Origin: CAYQTL01 sp964420405
GTDB taxonomy: Bacteria > Acidobacteriota > Thermoanaerobaculia > Thermoanaerobaculales > Sulfomarinibacteraceae
Assembly: GCA_964420405.1 (NCBI GenBank)
Contig: CAYQTL010000049.1
Span: forward strand, 1-35,049
Length of the DNA stretch: 35,049 nt
Reading direction: 5' to 3'
Shown in pieces: positions 15,203 to 23,749 of this stretch. The stretch's first letter is position 1. Each line of letters starts with the position of its first letter. The position numbers and the translations under genes were made by a program. Under the pieces are notes generated by a model, which saw only the letters and a list, made by a program, of their open reading frames with translations, made no database searches and was not told the DNA's origin.

Positions 15203-16456
15203 TCAACCCCTCCCGCCCGGCGGAGCGTCGTCCCCTCCTGTCGCCGCCAGGCGCTCCGCGATCCGCTCCGCCAGGCGCCGCCCGATCGCCGCCTTCGAGG
15301 CTCGGGGCCACTCCTCGGCGCCGTCCTCGGTCAGCAGCACGACCTGGCTGTGGTCGCCGCCGAACACACCGGATCCTTCCGACACGTCGTTGGCCAGGAT
15401 CCAGTCACACCCCTTCCGCCGTCGCTTGGCGTCGGCGTGGGCAAGCAGCGACTCGGTCTCGGCGGCGAAGCCGACCACCAGCGAGGGGCGGTCGGCGCCC
15501 GCGGCGGACAGCGTCGCGAGGATGTCGGGGTTCTCCGTCAGCTCCAGCACCGGCGGACCGGCGGCGGACTTCTTCAGCTTCTGCCGTACGACGGAGGCGA
15601 CGCGCCAGTCCGCCACCGCTGCCGCGCAGACCGCCACGTCCACCGGCAGCGCCGAGCGGCACGCCGCGAGCATCTCCTCGGCGGTCTCCACGCGGACGAG
15701 CTCGACCCCGGCGGGCGGCGGGATGGCGGTGGGCCCGGACACCAGAACGGTCTCGGCGCCGGCCGCGGCGAGAGCTTCGGCGACGGCGTATCCCTGCTTG
15801 CCGGACGAGCGGTTGCCGATGAACCGCACCGGGTCGATCGGCTCGTAGGTGGGCCCCGCGGTCACCAGCGCCCGCCGTCCCGCGAGGGCGGACCGGAGCG
15901 CCAGCTGCTCCTCGACCGCGGCGACGATCGCGGCGGGCTCGGCCATCCGGCCCGGTCCGGACTCGCCGCACGCCATGTCGCCGTGCTCCGGGCCGACCAG
16001 CGTGACGCCGCGACCCTGCAGGATCTCCGCGTTCGACCGGGTGGCCGGGTGGAGCCACATGCGGACGTTCATGGCGGGTGCCGCCAGCACCGGCTTGTCG
16101 GTCGCCAGCAGCAGGGTCGAGGCCAGGTCGTCGGCGATGCCGGTCGCCATCTTCGCCAGCAGGTTGGCGGTCGCCGGCGCCACCACCACCAGGTGCGCCT
16201 CCCTCGACAGCTGGATGTGGCCCATCTCGGACTCGTCGTCGAGCGAGAACAGCTCGGTGTAGGCCCGGTCCTCGCTCAGGGCGGCAGCCGCCAGGGGCGT
16301 GATGAACTCGCACGCCGCCCGCGTCAGCACGCAGCGGACCGCCGCGCCGCGCTCCCGCAGCCGCCGGATCAGGTCGAGGCTCTTGTAGGCGGCGATGCCG
16401 CCGGAGATGACCAGCAGGATCTGGCGACCCCGGAGGGACCTGGGGGCGTTCTCCAC
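15203..16456 (-). CDS. coaBC: Bifunctional phosphopantothenoylcysteine decarboxylase/phosphopantothenate-cysteine ligase
   Basis: A 417-residue coenzyme A synthesis enzyme. The N-terminal flavoprotein CoaC domain (~1-185) shows GGIAAYKSLDLIRRL, the active-site His in EMGHIQLS, PATANLLAKMA, PAMNVRMW and the substrate-clamp Cys in GDMACGESGPGRM. The CoaB domain (~190-400) shows TAGPTYEPIDPVRFIGNRSSGKQG, AAVADWR and KLKK, then the IL.ND motif. GTG at 16456 fits the family N-terminus (VENAPRSLRGRQ). No ribosome-binding site precedes it, but a TATGCT box lies 6 bp upstream, suggesting a leaderless mRNA. An in-frame start at 16663 would run through the repeat and terminator and is rejected. Confidence 0.95.
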   Translation of the reverse strand: MENAPRSLRGRQILLVISGGIAAYKSLDLIRRLRERGAAVRCVLTRAACEFITPLAAAALSEDRAYTELFSLDDESEMGHIQLSREAHLVVVAPATANLLAKMATGIADDLASTLLLATDKPVLAAPAMNVRMWLHPATRSNAEILQGRGVTLVGPEHGDMACGESGPGRMAEPAAIVAAVEEQLALRSALAGRRALVTAGPTYEPIDPVRFIGNRSSGKQGYAVAEALAAAGAETVLVSGPTAIPPPAGVELVRVETAEEMLAACRSALPVDVAVCAAAVADWRVASVVRQKLKKSAAGPPVLELTENPDILATLSAAGADRPSLVVGFAAETESLLAHADAKRRRKGCDWILANDVSEGSGVFGGDHSQVVLLTEDGAEEWPRASKAAIGRRLAERIAERLAATGGDDAPPGGRG

Positions 16457-16462
16457 GCCGGC

Positions 16463-16468
16463 AGCATA
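16463..16468 (-). promoter_or_regulatory. coaBC -10 box, predicted leaderless
   Basis: TATGCT on the minus strand, then GCCGGC (6 bp), then the GTG start of coaBC. The position 17 bp further upstream reads TTTCTC, a poor -35 that coincides with the T-rich tail of the adjacent terminator copy. Confidence 0.5.
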
Positions 16469-16471
16469 GCA

Positions 16472-16542
16472 GCCGGCCGGGCGACGAGAAACGCCGCCGG
16501 GGTGCGGCGGCGTCACGTCTCGTGGTTGGTGGAGCCGATGGG
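16472..16542. repeat. 71-bp perfect direct repeat, copy 1 (truncated tRNA-Ala end plus terminator)
   Basis: Identical over 71 bp to 16692-16762, 220 bp away. Copy 1 holds the last 16 nt of a tRNA-Ala including CCA (16527-16542, minus strand) and the complete downstream terminator hairpin, but no tRNA body. It abuts the coaBC promoter. Confidence 0.97.
16484..16523 (-). terminator. Rho-independent terminator, duplicated copy upstream of coaBC
   Basis: On the minus strand a 9-bp stem ACGCCGCCG/CGGCGGCGT with a 5-nt loop is followed by TTTCTC. Outer arms ACGAGA and TCTCGT are also complementary. The sequence is identical to the tRNA-Ala terminator at 16704-16743. Confidence 0.7.
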
Positions 16543-16691
16543 TCGATCGTCGGCGGGGGAGCGACTGGTGGACGTCGCCGAGGGGGTCCGGAGGAGGGCG
16601 GGGGGAGGCGTTACGTCCACTCGCTCGTCCGGCGGCGAGGCCGCGCCGCCGCGGCGCGGTCAACCGGAGGTGAGATTCCCGTCGGCTCGGT
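16543..16691. other. 149-bp segment between the tRNA-end repeats, with nested inverted repeats
   Basis: No gene is seen. Its right end (16674-16688) matches the tRNA-Ala T-arm/acceptor sequence at 14 of 15 positions but in the opposite orientation. This can pair with the tRNA fragment in copy 1 (16532-16542 with 16678-16688, one G-U pair in RNA). Inside lies a second inverted repeat, GTGGACGT (16568-16575) with ACGTCCAC (16613-16620). Confidence 0.6.
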
Positions 16692-16762
16692 GCCGGCCGG
16701 GCGACGAGAAACGCCGCCGGGGTGCGGCGGCGTCACGTCTCGTGGTTGGTGGAGCCGATGGG
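16692..16762. repeat. 71-bp perfect direct repeat, copy 2 (3' end of intact tRNA-Ala plus terminator)
   Basis: The copy that belongs to the intact tRNA-Ala gene; it covers the last 16 nt of the tRNA and 55 bp downstream. Repeats ending within the 3' part of a tRNA are the usual footprint of tRNA-targeted integration, although no integrase is present. Confidence 0.97.
16704..16743 (-). terminator. Rho-independent terminator of tRNA-Ala
   Basis: It begins 4 bp after the tRNA CCA on the minus strand. Stem ACGCCGCCG/CGGCGGCGT (16711-16719 with 16725-16733), 5-nt loop, then TTTCTC. Outer ACGAGA/TCTCGT arms extend the pairing. Confidence 0.75.
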
Positions 16763-16822
16763 AATCGAACCCACGACCTCATGAATGCCATTCATGCGCT
16801 CTCCCAACTGAGCTACGGCCCC
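16747..16822 (-). tRNA. tRNA-Ala(GGC)
   Basis: A 76-nt cloverleaf on the minus strand with encoded CCA. The acceptor GGGGCCG pairs with CGGCTCC (one G-U). The anticodon stem CATGA/TCATG encloses the loop ATGGCAT, giving anticodon GGC for alanine codon GCC. The T-loop is TTCGATT. It has a consensus-like promoter upstream and a terminator directly after. Its last 16 nt are duplicated 220 bp downstream. Confidence 0.97.
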
Positions 16823-16835
16823 ACGAGGGACGCTC

Positions 16836-16864
16836 GTTGTAGCAAACGGGGCCCCTGCTGTCAA
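16836..16864 (-). promoter_or_regulatory. tRNA-Ala promoter
   Basis: Minus strand: a perfect TTGACA (16864-16859), 17-bp spacer containing the palindrome GGGGCCCC, then TACAAC (16841-16836). The predicted start lies a few bases before the tRNA 5' end. It is divergent from the selC promoter. Confidence 0.8.
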
Positions 16865-16877
16865 TCTCGGCGGGTGC

Positions 16878-16883
16878 TAGAAT
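16878..16883 (+). promoter_or_regulatory. selC -10 box
   Basis: TAGAAT, five of six matches, 11 bp before the tRNA-Sec 5' end. The -35 position (16855-16860, CTGCTG) is poor and overlaps the divergent tRNA-Ala promoter. Confidence 0.5.
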
Positions 16884-16894
16884 GTGACGACTGT

Positions 16895-16993
16895 GGAGGC
16901 GCACGGGGCCCGGTGGCTCCCGCGGACTTCAAATCCGTTGGGTCGGCCCGTGGAGGGTCGGCCGGAGGGTTCGACTCCCTTGCGCTTCCGCCA
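16895..16993 (+). tRNA. selC: tRNA-Sec (selenocysteine, anticodon TCA)
   Basis: A 99-nt tRNA with the hallmarks of bacterial tRNA-Sec. It has an 8-bp acceptor stem (GGAGGCGC with GCGCTTCC, one G-U), the anticodon loop CTTCAAA with anticodon TCA, a long variable arm that can pair (CGGCCC with GGGTCG), the T-arm AGGGTTCGACTCCCT, and discriminator G followed by encoded CCA. It implies co-translational insertion of selenocysteine at UGA. selA, selB, selD and any selenoprotein gene must lie elsewhere; none is in this window. The DUF4388 gene begins 33 bp after it on the same strand. Confidence 0.96.
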
Positions 16994-17026
16994 CGTACTC
17001 TCTTCTCGGGTGGTCGGGGCGCAGTG

Positions 17027-17806
17027 ATGGTCCATGACGAGTTTGTGTTCCGGGGCGACCTCGCGGCGACGCCGCTGCCGGAGATGCTCGCAACGGTCCA
17101 CCGCCACGGCGTTCCCGGGGTGATGGAGTTCGCACGGGGCGACGACACCAAGCGCGTGTTCTTCGTCGACGGCGACGTCATCTTCGCGACCTCGTCGGAC
17201 CGCTCCGAGTCGCTGGGCGAGCACCTGATCCGCCAGGGCCGGATCACCGAGACCCAGTACCGGGTGTCGTCAGAGGAGATGCTGCGCTCGCCGGGCACCC
17301 GTCACGGCACCGTCCTGGTCCAGATGGGCTTCCTGCGCCCCGAGGAGCTCGGGGCCGCCGTCCGGGAGCAGGTCCAGCTCATCCTGTGGAACCTGTTCAA
17401 CTGGGACTCCGGGCGGGTCGCATTCCGGGTCGGGCGGTTCCGCGACGACGAGGTCCACAAGATCAAGATCCCGACGCCGCGGGCGATCCTCTCCGGTTGC
17501 AAGCACATCGCCGACGGTCGGTCGGTGATCGCGCGGCTGGGCGGCCGCGGGATGGTGTTCTCGGCGCGGCCGCGACCGGACCATCTGGAGTCGCTCCGCC
17601 TCGAGTCCGGCGAGCAGCAGCTGCTCGACATGGTCGACGGCCGGCGCACGCTGTACGAGCTGTGCGAGGCCGGGCCGCTCGGTCCCGGTCTCAACGCCCG
17701 GGTGCTGTACGCCTTTCTCGAGCTGCAGATGATCCAGCGGGAGTCGGCCGGCTCGGCCGGGATCCGGATCCAGGTCCGGGGCGCCGATCACTCCGGGCGT
17801 GGGTAG
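17027..17806 (+). CDS. DUF4388 domain-containing protein
   Basis: A 259-residue soluble protein. Residues ~6-105 match the DUF4388 (PATAN-type) domain: FRGDLAATPLPEMLATVHRHGVPGVMEF, then FFVDGDVIFATSSDRSESLGEHL, and the following helix with LVQMGFLRPEEL. Such domains are common in Myxococcota and Acidobacteriota, where they occur with receiver domains and motility or signalling proteins. The C-terminal ~90 residues resemble a small winged-helix-like segment (LLDMVDGRRTLYELCE). ATG at 17027 is preceded by an in-frame GTG at 17024. The stop overlaps the 3' end of the convergent DUF192 gene by 19 bp. The molecular role is unknown. Confidence 0.8.
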   Translation: MVHDEFVFRGDLAATPLPEMLATVHRHGVPGVMEFARGDDTKRVFFVDGDVIFATSSDRSESLGEHLIRQGRITETQYRVSSEEMLRSPGTRHGTVLVQMGFLRPEELGAAVREQVQLILWNLFNWDSGRVAFRVGRFRDDEVHKIKIPTPRAILSGCKHIADGRSVIARLGGRGMVFSARPRPDHLESLRLESGEQQLLDMVDGRRTLYELCEAGPLGPGLNARVLYAFLELQMIQRESAGSAGIRIQVRGADHSGRG

Positions 17807-18369
17807 TCGGGCACCCGCTCGAACTCCAGCGCCGCGCCCTCCTCGACGCCGTGGCGGTCCGCGCCTCCGGCCGCCATTTCGAGCACCGCCCAGACCGGTT
17901 CGGGCGGGACGTACTGCGGGCATGGGTCGGCGACACACGGCGGCGCCTCGCGGACGATGTGGACCACGCGACCGCCGCCGTCCAGGAACAGGATGTCGAG
18001 CGGGATCAGGGTGTGCTTCATCCAGAAGCTCGGCAGGCGGCGCTGGGGGAACAGGAACAGCATCCCGCGGTCGTGGGGCAGCGACGGCCGGAACATCAGG
18101 CCGTTGGCGATCTCCTCAGGGGTGATCGCGAGCTCCAGCCGCAGGTGGGCGCCGTCCGGCAGCACCGCCCGGGGCAGCTCCGGCAGGGCGGTCGCCGCGG
18201 CCGTCGCCGATGGCGTGACGGGCTCCAGGCCGGTGGAGGCCGGCGGCGGCGAGCAGCCGAGCAGGGCGGTGGCCAGCAGCCAGCAGCTGAAGGCGGCAGA
18301 CGCGGCCCGACCCCGCCGCTGCCGGGCGCCGGGTCCGGTGGGTGGTTGGACTGCAGGTGAGCGCTTCAC
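17788..18369 (-). CDS. DUF192 family lipoprotein
   Basis: A 193-residue protein with a GTG start overlapping the pilR stop (GTGA), so it is the last gene of the pilus operon. An N-terminal basic region precedes a hydrophobic stretch and lipobox LLGC, so it is probably a lipoprotein. The DUF192 domain fills residues ~75-190, with ELAITPEEIANGLMFRP, DRGMLFLF, SFWMKHTLIPLDILF and the C-terminal WAVLEMAAGGADRHGVEEG. DUF192 proteins are small beta-rich exported proteins of unknown function. Two cysteines in PPCVADPC could form a disulfide. A role in pilus biology is only suggested by operon position. Confidence 0.85.
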   Translation of the reverse strand: MKRSPAVQPPTGPGARQRRGRAASAAFSCWLLATALLGCSPPPASTGLEPVTPSATAAATALPELPRAVLPDGAHLRLELAITPEEIANGLMFRPSLPHDRGMLFLFPQRRLPSFWMKHTLIPLDILFLDGGGRVVHIVREAPPCVADPCPQYVPPEPVWAVLEMAAGGADRHGVEEGAALEFERVPDYPRPE

Positions 18370-19727
18370 GTACCAGGATCCTCCTCGCGGGTGAGGCCGA
18401 GCTTGTCGGCGTGGTACCGGAACGCACGGTACGACATCCGCAGCAGCTCGGCGGCCTTCTTCTGCTGGCCGCCGCTACGCTCGAGCGCCTGCAGCATGAG
18501 GCCGGAGCGCAGCGTCTCGAGGTACTCCTCCAAGTCGATCCCCTCCTCCGGCAGGACGGTGCGGTCGAGGCTGCCATCGCCGCCGCCGCGGAGGTGGTCC
18601 GGCAGGCTGCCCGAGGATAGGATCTCCGACGGCTCCAGCGCAATGGTGCGCTCGATGACGTTCTCCAGCTCGCGGACGTTGCCGGGCCAACGGTGCGCCT
18701 GCAGGACCCTGATCGCGTCCGCCGTGAGGCGTTTCTCGGGGATTCCGAACCGTTCGCACGTCCGCCGGACGAAGTGCCGGGCGAGCTCCGGCAGGTCCTC
18801 GCCCCGCTGGCGCAGCGGCGGGATGTGGACGTACAGCACGTTGAGCCGGTAGAACAGGTCCTCCCGGAAGTGGCCCGCCTCGACCGCCGCCTGCAGGTCG
18901 CGGTTGGTGGCCGCGAGGACCCGGGCGTCGACCTCGACCTCCCGGGTCCCCCCGACCGGTCGCAGCCGCCTCTCCTGAAGGACCCGCAGCAGCTTGACCT
19001 GCATCGGCGGCGTCAGCTCGCCCACCTCGTCCAGGAAGATGCTGCCGCCGGCTGCGTGGGCGAACAGCCCCGCGTGGTCCCTGACCGCGCCGGTGAACGC
19101 GCCGCGGACGTGCCCGAACAGCTCCGACTCGAGCAGACCCTCCGGCAGCGCGCCGCAGTTGACCGACAGGAACGGCCCCGCGCCGTGGCTCGAGGCGGCA
19201 TGGATCGCGCGCGCCAGGAGCTCCTTGCCGGTTCCGCTCTCGCCGGTGATCAGCACCGTCGAGGGGGTCGCCGCGAACCGCGGCACCAGGTCGAGAATCC
19301 TCCGGATCTGAGGGCTCGAGCCCACGAACTCGCGGACCTCGTAGCGGTCCGCCGCCAGCCGCGCACCGCCGAGGACCTTCTCCAGGATGATCTTGAGGTC
19401 GTCGACGTTGAACGGTTTCGAGAGGTACTCGGCGGCGCCGGCCCGCAGCGCCTCCATCGCGTGCTGCGGCGTCGTGTGGGCGGTGATGATGATGAACGGC
19501 GGCCCGCCCGGGCGTCGGCGCGAGTGCTCGAGCACCTCCAGCCCGCTGCCGTCGGGCAGCTTCAGGTCGCACATCACGAGATCCAAGCCGCCGCGGTCGA
19601 CCGCCTCGCGCCCGGACGCCACCGTGTCGGCGGTGGTGACGGCATGGCCCTCCCGTTCCAGGAGGATCGTGAGGAACTCCCGGATCGAGCGCTCGTCGTC
19701 GACGACGAGGATCCTACCGGCGGTCAT
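18366..19727 (-). CDS. pilR: Sigma-54-dependent response regulator PilR
   Basis: A 453-residue NtrC-type regulator. Receiver domain (1-120) with acidic pair Asp10-Asp11, phospho-acceptor Asp54 and Lys104. AAA+ domain (~133-370) with Walker A GESGTGKE (162-169), the sigma-54-contacting GAFTGA (209-214), Walker B IFLDEVGE and WPGNVRELEN. A C-terminal Fis-type helix-turn-helix (~405-445) ends near YRAFRYHADKLGL. It lies directly after pilS (ATGA overlap), so it is called PilR, activator of pilin transcription with RpoN. Its likely target, a pilin gene, is not in this window. Confidence 0.93.
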   Translation of the reverse strand: MTAGRILVVDDERSIREFLTILLEREGHAVTTADTVASGREAVDRGGLDLVMCDLKLPDGSGLEVLEHSRRRPGGPPFIIITAHTTPQHAMEALRAGAAEYLSKPFNVDDLKIILEKVLGGARLAADRYEVREFVGSSPQIRRILDLVPRFAATPSTVLITGESGTGKELLARAIHAASSHGAGPFLSVNCGALPEGLLESELFGHVRGAFTGAVRDHAGLFAHAAGGSIFLDEVGELTPPMQVKLLRVLQERRLRPVGGTREVEVDARVLAATNRDLQAAVEAGHFREDLFYRLNVLYVHIPPLRQRGEDLPELARHFVRRTCERFGIPEKRLTADAIRVLQAHRWPGNVRELENVIERTIALEPSEILSSGSLPDHLRGGGDGSLDRTVLPEEGIDLEEYLETLRSGLMLQALERSGGQQKKAAELLRMSYRAFRYHADKLGLTREEDPGT

Positions 19728-21396
19728 CGGTTCTCCTGCTCGAGCGGCAGCTCGACGACGACCCGCGTGCCCGCCCCGGGAGCGCTGTCGACGTCGACCG
19801 AGCCGCCGTGCTCCTGGACCGCGGCGTACACGACCGCGAGCCCGAGGCCGGTGCCGTCGGGTCGCGTGGTCACGAACGGCTCGAACGCACGCAGGCGGAC
19901 CTCGTCGGTCATACCGACTCCAGTGTCGCGCCACTCCAGCGTCACCTGGTCGTCCCGGCGGGCGGCCGAGATCGACAGCCGGCCGCCGTCGGGCATCGCC
20001 TGGATCGCGTTGCGCGACAGGTTCCAGAACAGCTGGCGGAGCAGCGCCTCCTGCCCCTGGATCACCAGCTCCTCGGGGGCGTCGAGCCTGATCGTGTGGC
20101 GGTCGCCGACCTCCGCGGAGCGCCGTAGCAGGTCGACGCAGTCGCTCAGCATCCGGCCGAGGTCGCACAGCCCCATCGACGTGCGCTGCGGCCGCGTGTA
20201 GTCGAGGAACCCGTCGAGGGTGGTCGACAGCCGGCGCGACTCGTCGACCACGATGTCGAGCAGGCGACGGCTGGTGTCGTCGAGCCCGCCGACCGTCGCC
20301 AGCACCTGGGCTGAGCCGGAGATCGAGGCGAGGGGGTTCTTGATCTCGTGCGCCATCCGCGACGCCATCTCGCCCACCGCCGCCATCCGCTCCCGCATGC
20401 GCTGCTGCTCGAGCTGGATCTCGACCTCGGACAGGTCCTGGAAGTTGACGATGAAGCCGACCACGGCGTCGGTCTCGTCGGCCAGCGGGCCGGCGGTCAT
20501 GCCGAGGTGCAGCCCGGTCCTCGAGTGGGTCGCCTCGAAACGGACGGTGGACCGGTCCCGGACGCGGGCGCACACGAGCCCCCAGCTGTGCCCGTCCAGC
20601 GGCATCACCTCCGGCAGCGGCTGGCCCGTCACCCGCTCGGGGTCTGAGATGTCCAGGATCCGCGCCCCGGCGGGGTTGACGTGCAGCACGCGCATCTCCA
20701 GGTCGGTGGCGAGGATCCCGGCGCCCACCGAGCGCACCACGTGGTCGGTCAGCGCGGCGTACTGCCGCACCCGCTCGCTCTCCACGACCAGGCGGCTGCG
20801 GGTGGTCCGCAACGACTCGGTCAGGTACGACACGAGCAGCGCCACCAGCACGAAGCCCACCACGTGGATCATGATCTGGTTGAGCACGCGCGACGACGAC
20901 AGCGTGGTCCGGATCCCGGCGAGCGTCGCGGGGATCGGGATCAGGTCGAACACCATCAGGTCGACGAGGGCGCCGTAGGTGATCGCCGACAGGCCGGCGA
21001 AGATCAACCCGCCGCCCCGCAGCAGCACCGCCGCGACCACGATCACGGTCAGGTAGAGGAACGAGAACGGCGAGTAGAGGCCGCCGGTGAAGTACACGAA
21101 GCCGGTCACGACGACGAGGTCCCCGAGCAGCTGGACGACCGCCTGAGCCCGCGTCGGCAGGCGCTGCAGGTGCAGGATCAGGTAGCCGAGGCTGAGCCCG
21201 TACGACAGCAGGATGAGGCCGTAGAAGTACCGCAGCTGCAGGATCAGCTGGGTGTTGACCTGGATGATGAGCACGCCGAGAAACAGCCCCGAGATCACCA
21301 CCAGGCGCAGGCCGATCAGCCAGCGCAGGGCGCCGGTCGACGGCGACGGCTCCGGCGGAGGCGCCGTCGCGGCCGGTTCGGCGGCCGCGACGGCCA

Positions 21397-21397
<1 letters not shown>
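19724..21397 (-). CDS. pilS: Sensor histidine kinase PilS
   Basis: A 557-residue membrane kinase. About six hydrophobic segments between residues 25 and 195 form the membrane domain, followed by a PAS domain (~215-325). The HisKA region has the phospho-acceptor His350 in RMAHEIKNPLASISGSAQ, and the ATPase domain shows NLSRNAIQAMP, DTGVGM and GTGLGLAVV. Layout and neighbours match PilS, which in Pseudomonas senses pilin in the membrane and controls PilR. The start overlaps the pilC stop by one base (TGATG) and the end overlaps pilR by four, so all three are coupled. Confidence 0.93.
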
Positions 21398-22599
<1,202 letters not shown>

Positions 22600-22601
22600 G
22601 C

Positions 22602-23732
22602 TCATGGCCTCCTTGTCGTACCGCTGCCGGCCGCCGCCGCCTGCGGAGGGGGCGGAGCGCCGACGCCGCGGTTGATCATGTCCTGAAGCTCGTCGGGGTA
22701 GGACGTGTAGGCGAGCGCGGTCTGCAGCGAGATCATCCGCCGGTGGTAGAGGGTGGCCAGCGACTGGTTGAAGGTCTGCATGCCGTGCTTGAGCTGGCCG
22801 GCCTGCATCATCGAGTAGATCTGGTGGACCTTGTCCTCGCGGATCAGGTTGCGGATCGCCGAGCTGGGGACCAGGACCTCGGTCGCGAGGACGCGGCCCT
22901 TGCCCGACGCCCGCGGCAGCAGCGACTGGCAGATGATCCCCTCGAGCACGAAGCTCAGCTGCGCCCGGATCTGCTGCTGCTGGTGCTCGGGGAACACGTC
23001 GATGATCCGGTTGATGGTCTGGGGCGCCGAGTTGGTGTGGAGGGTGGCGAAGGTGAGGTGGCCGGTCTCGGCGATCCGCAGGGCCGACTCGACCGTCTCA
23101 AGGTCGCGCATCTCGCCGATCAGCACCACGTCGGGGTCCTCGCGCAGTGCCGAGCGAAGCGCGTTGGCGAACGACAGGGTGTCGGAGTGCAGCTCGCGCT
23201 GGTTGACCATCGCCTTCTTGTGGGAGTGGAGGTACTCGACCGGGTCCTCGATGGTGATGATGTGGAGCGACTTCTCGCGGTTGATCTTGTCGATCATGGC
23301 CGCGAGGCTGGTGGACTTGCCCGAGCCGGTGGGGCCGGTGACCAGCACCAGGCCGCGCGGCTTGGAGCACAGCGCCTCGATGGTCGGCGGCAGGCCCAGC
23401 TCGCGGAAGCCCAGAATCTCGTAGGGGATCCGCCGGAAGGCCGCGGCGACCGCGCCGCGCTGCATGTACACGTTCGCCCGGAAGCGAGCGATTCCCTTGA
23501 CGCCGAAGGAGATGTCGAGCTCGAGCCGCTCCTCGAACCGGTGCTTCTGGGAGTCGGTCAGGATCGAGTAGGCGAGCTTCTTCGTGTCCACCGCCGTCAG
23601 CGGCGGCTGGCTCAGGGGAACCAGCAGGCCGTCGATCCGGATCAGTGGCGGCGAGTTGGTCGTGATGTGGAGATCGGTCCCCCCCTTCTCGACCATGGTC
23701 TTGAGCAGCTGGTGGAGGCTGACGGATGACAT
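22602..23732 (-). CDS. pilT: Type IV pilus retraction ATPase PilT
   Basis: A 376-residue secretion-type ATPase that drives pilus retraction (twitching). N-terminal PAS-like domain ~1-100, Walker A GPTGSGKS (133-140), Asp box ITIEDPVEYLH, Walker B VVLIGEMRD, His box LTFATLHTNSAPQTINR, and the AIRNLIRE motif near residue 305 that is characteristic of PilT. The C-terminus carries an extra proline/alanine-rich tail. ATG at 23732 follows a GGGGGGAG site and lies 17 bp after pilB. Confidence 0.96.
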   Translation of the reverse strand: MSSVSLHQLLKTMVEKGGTDLHITTNSPPLIRIDGLLVPLSQPPLTAVDTKKLAYSILTDSQKHRFEERLELDISFGVKGIARFRANVYMQRGAVAAAFRRIPYEILGFRELGLPPTIEALCSKPRGLVLVTGPTGSGKSTSLAAMIDKINREKSLHIITIEDPVEYLHSHKKAMVNQRELHSDTLSFANALRSALREDPDVVLIGEMRDLETVESALRIAETGHLTFATLHTNSAPQTINRIIDVFPEHQQQQIRAQLSFVLEGIICQSLLPRASGKGRVLATEVLVPSSAIRNLIREDKVHQIYSMMQAGQLKHGMQTFNQSLATLYHRRMISLQTALAYTSYPDELQDMINRGVGAPPPPQAAAAGSGTTRRP

Positions 23733-23749
23733 GGCTCCCCCCCGTCCCG

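Noticed and set aside
16457..16663. Longer CoaBC start at 16663
   Set aside because: It would run through the duplicated terminator and the tRNA fragment, and the translation is low-complexity Arg/Pro.
16522..16842. Plus-strand open frame across the tRNA-Ala region
   Set aside because: It overlaps an intact tRNA on the other strand and has no recognisable protein motif.
16994..17806. Selenoprotein next to selC
   Set aside because: The DUF4388 frame has no internal UGA and a normal C-terminus. No gene in the window shows conserved sequence continuing past a TGA.
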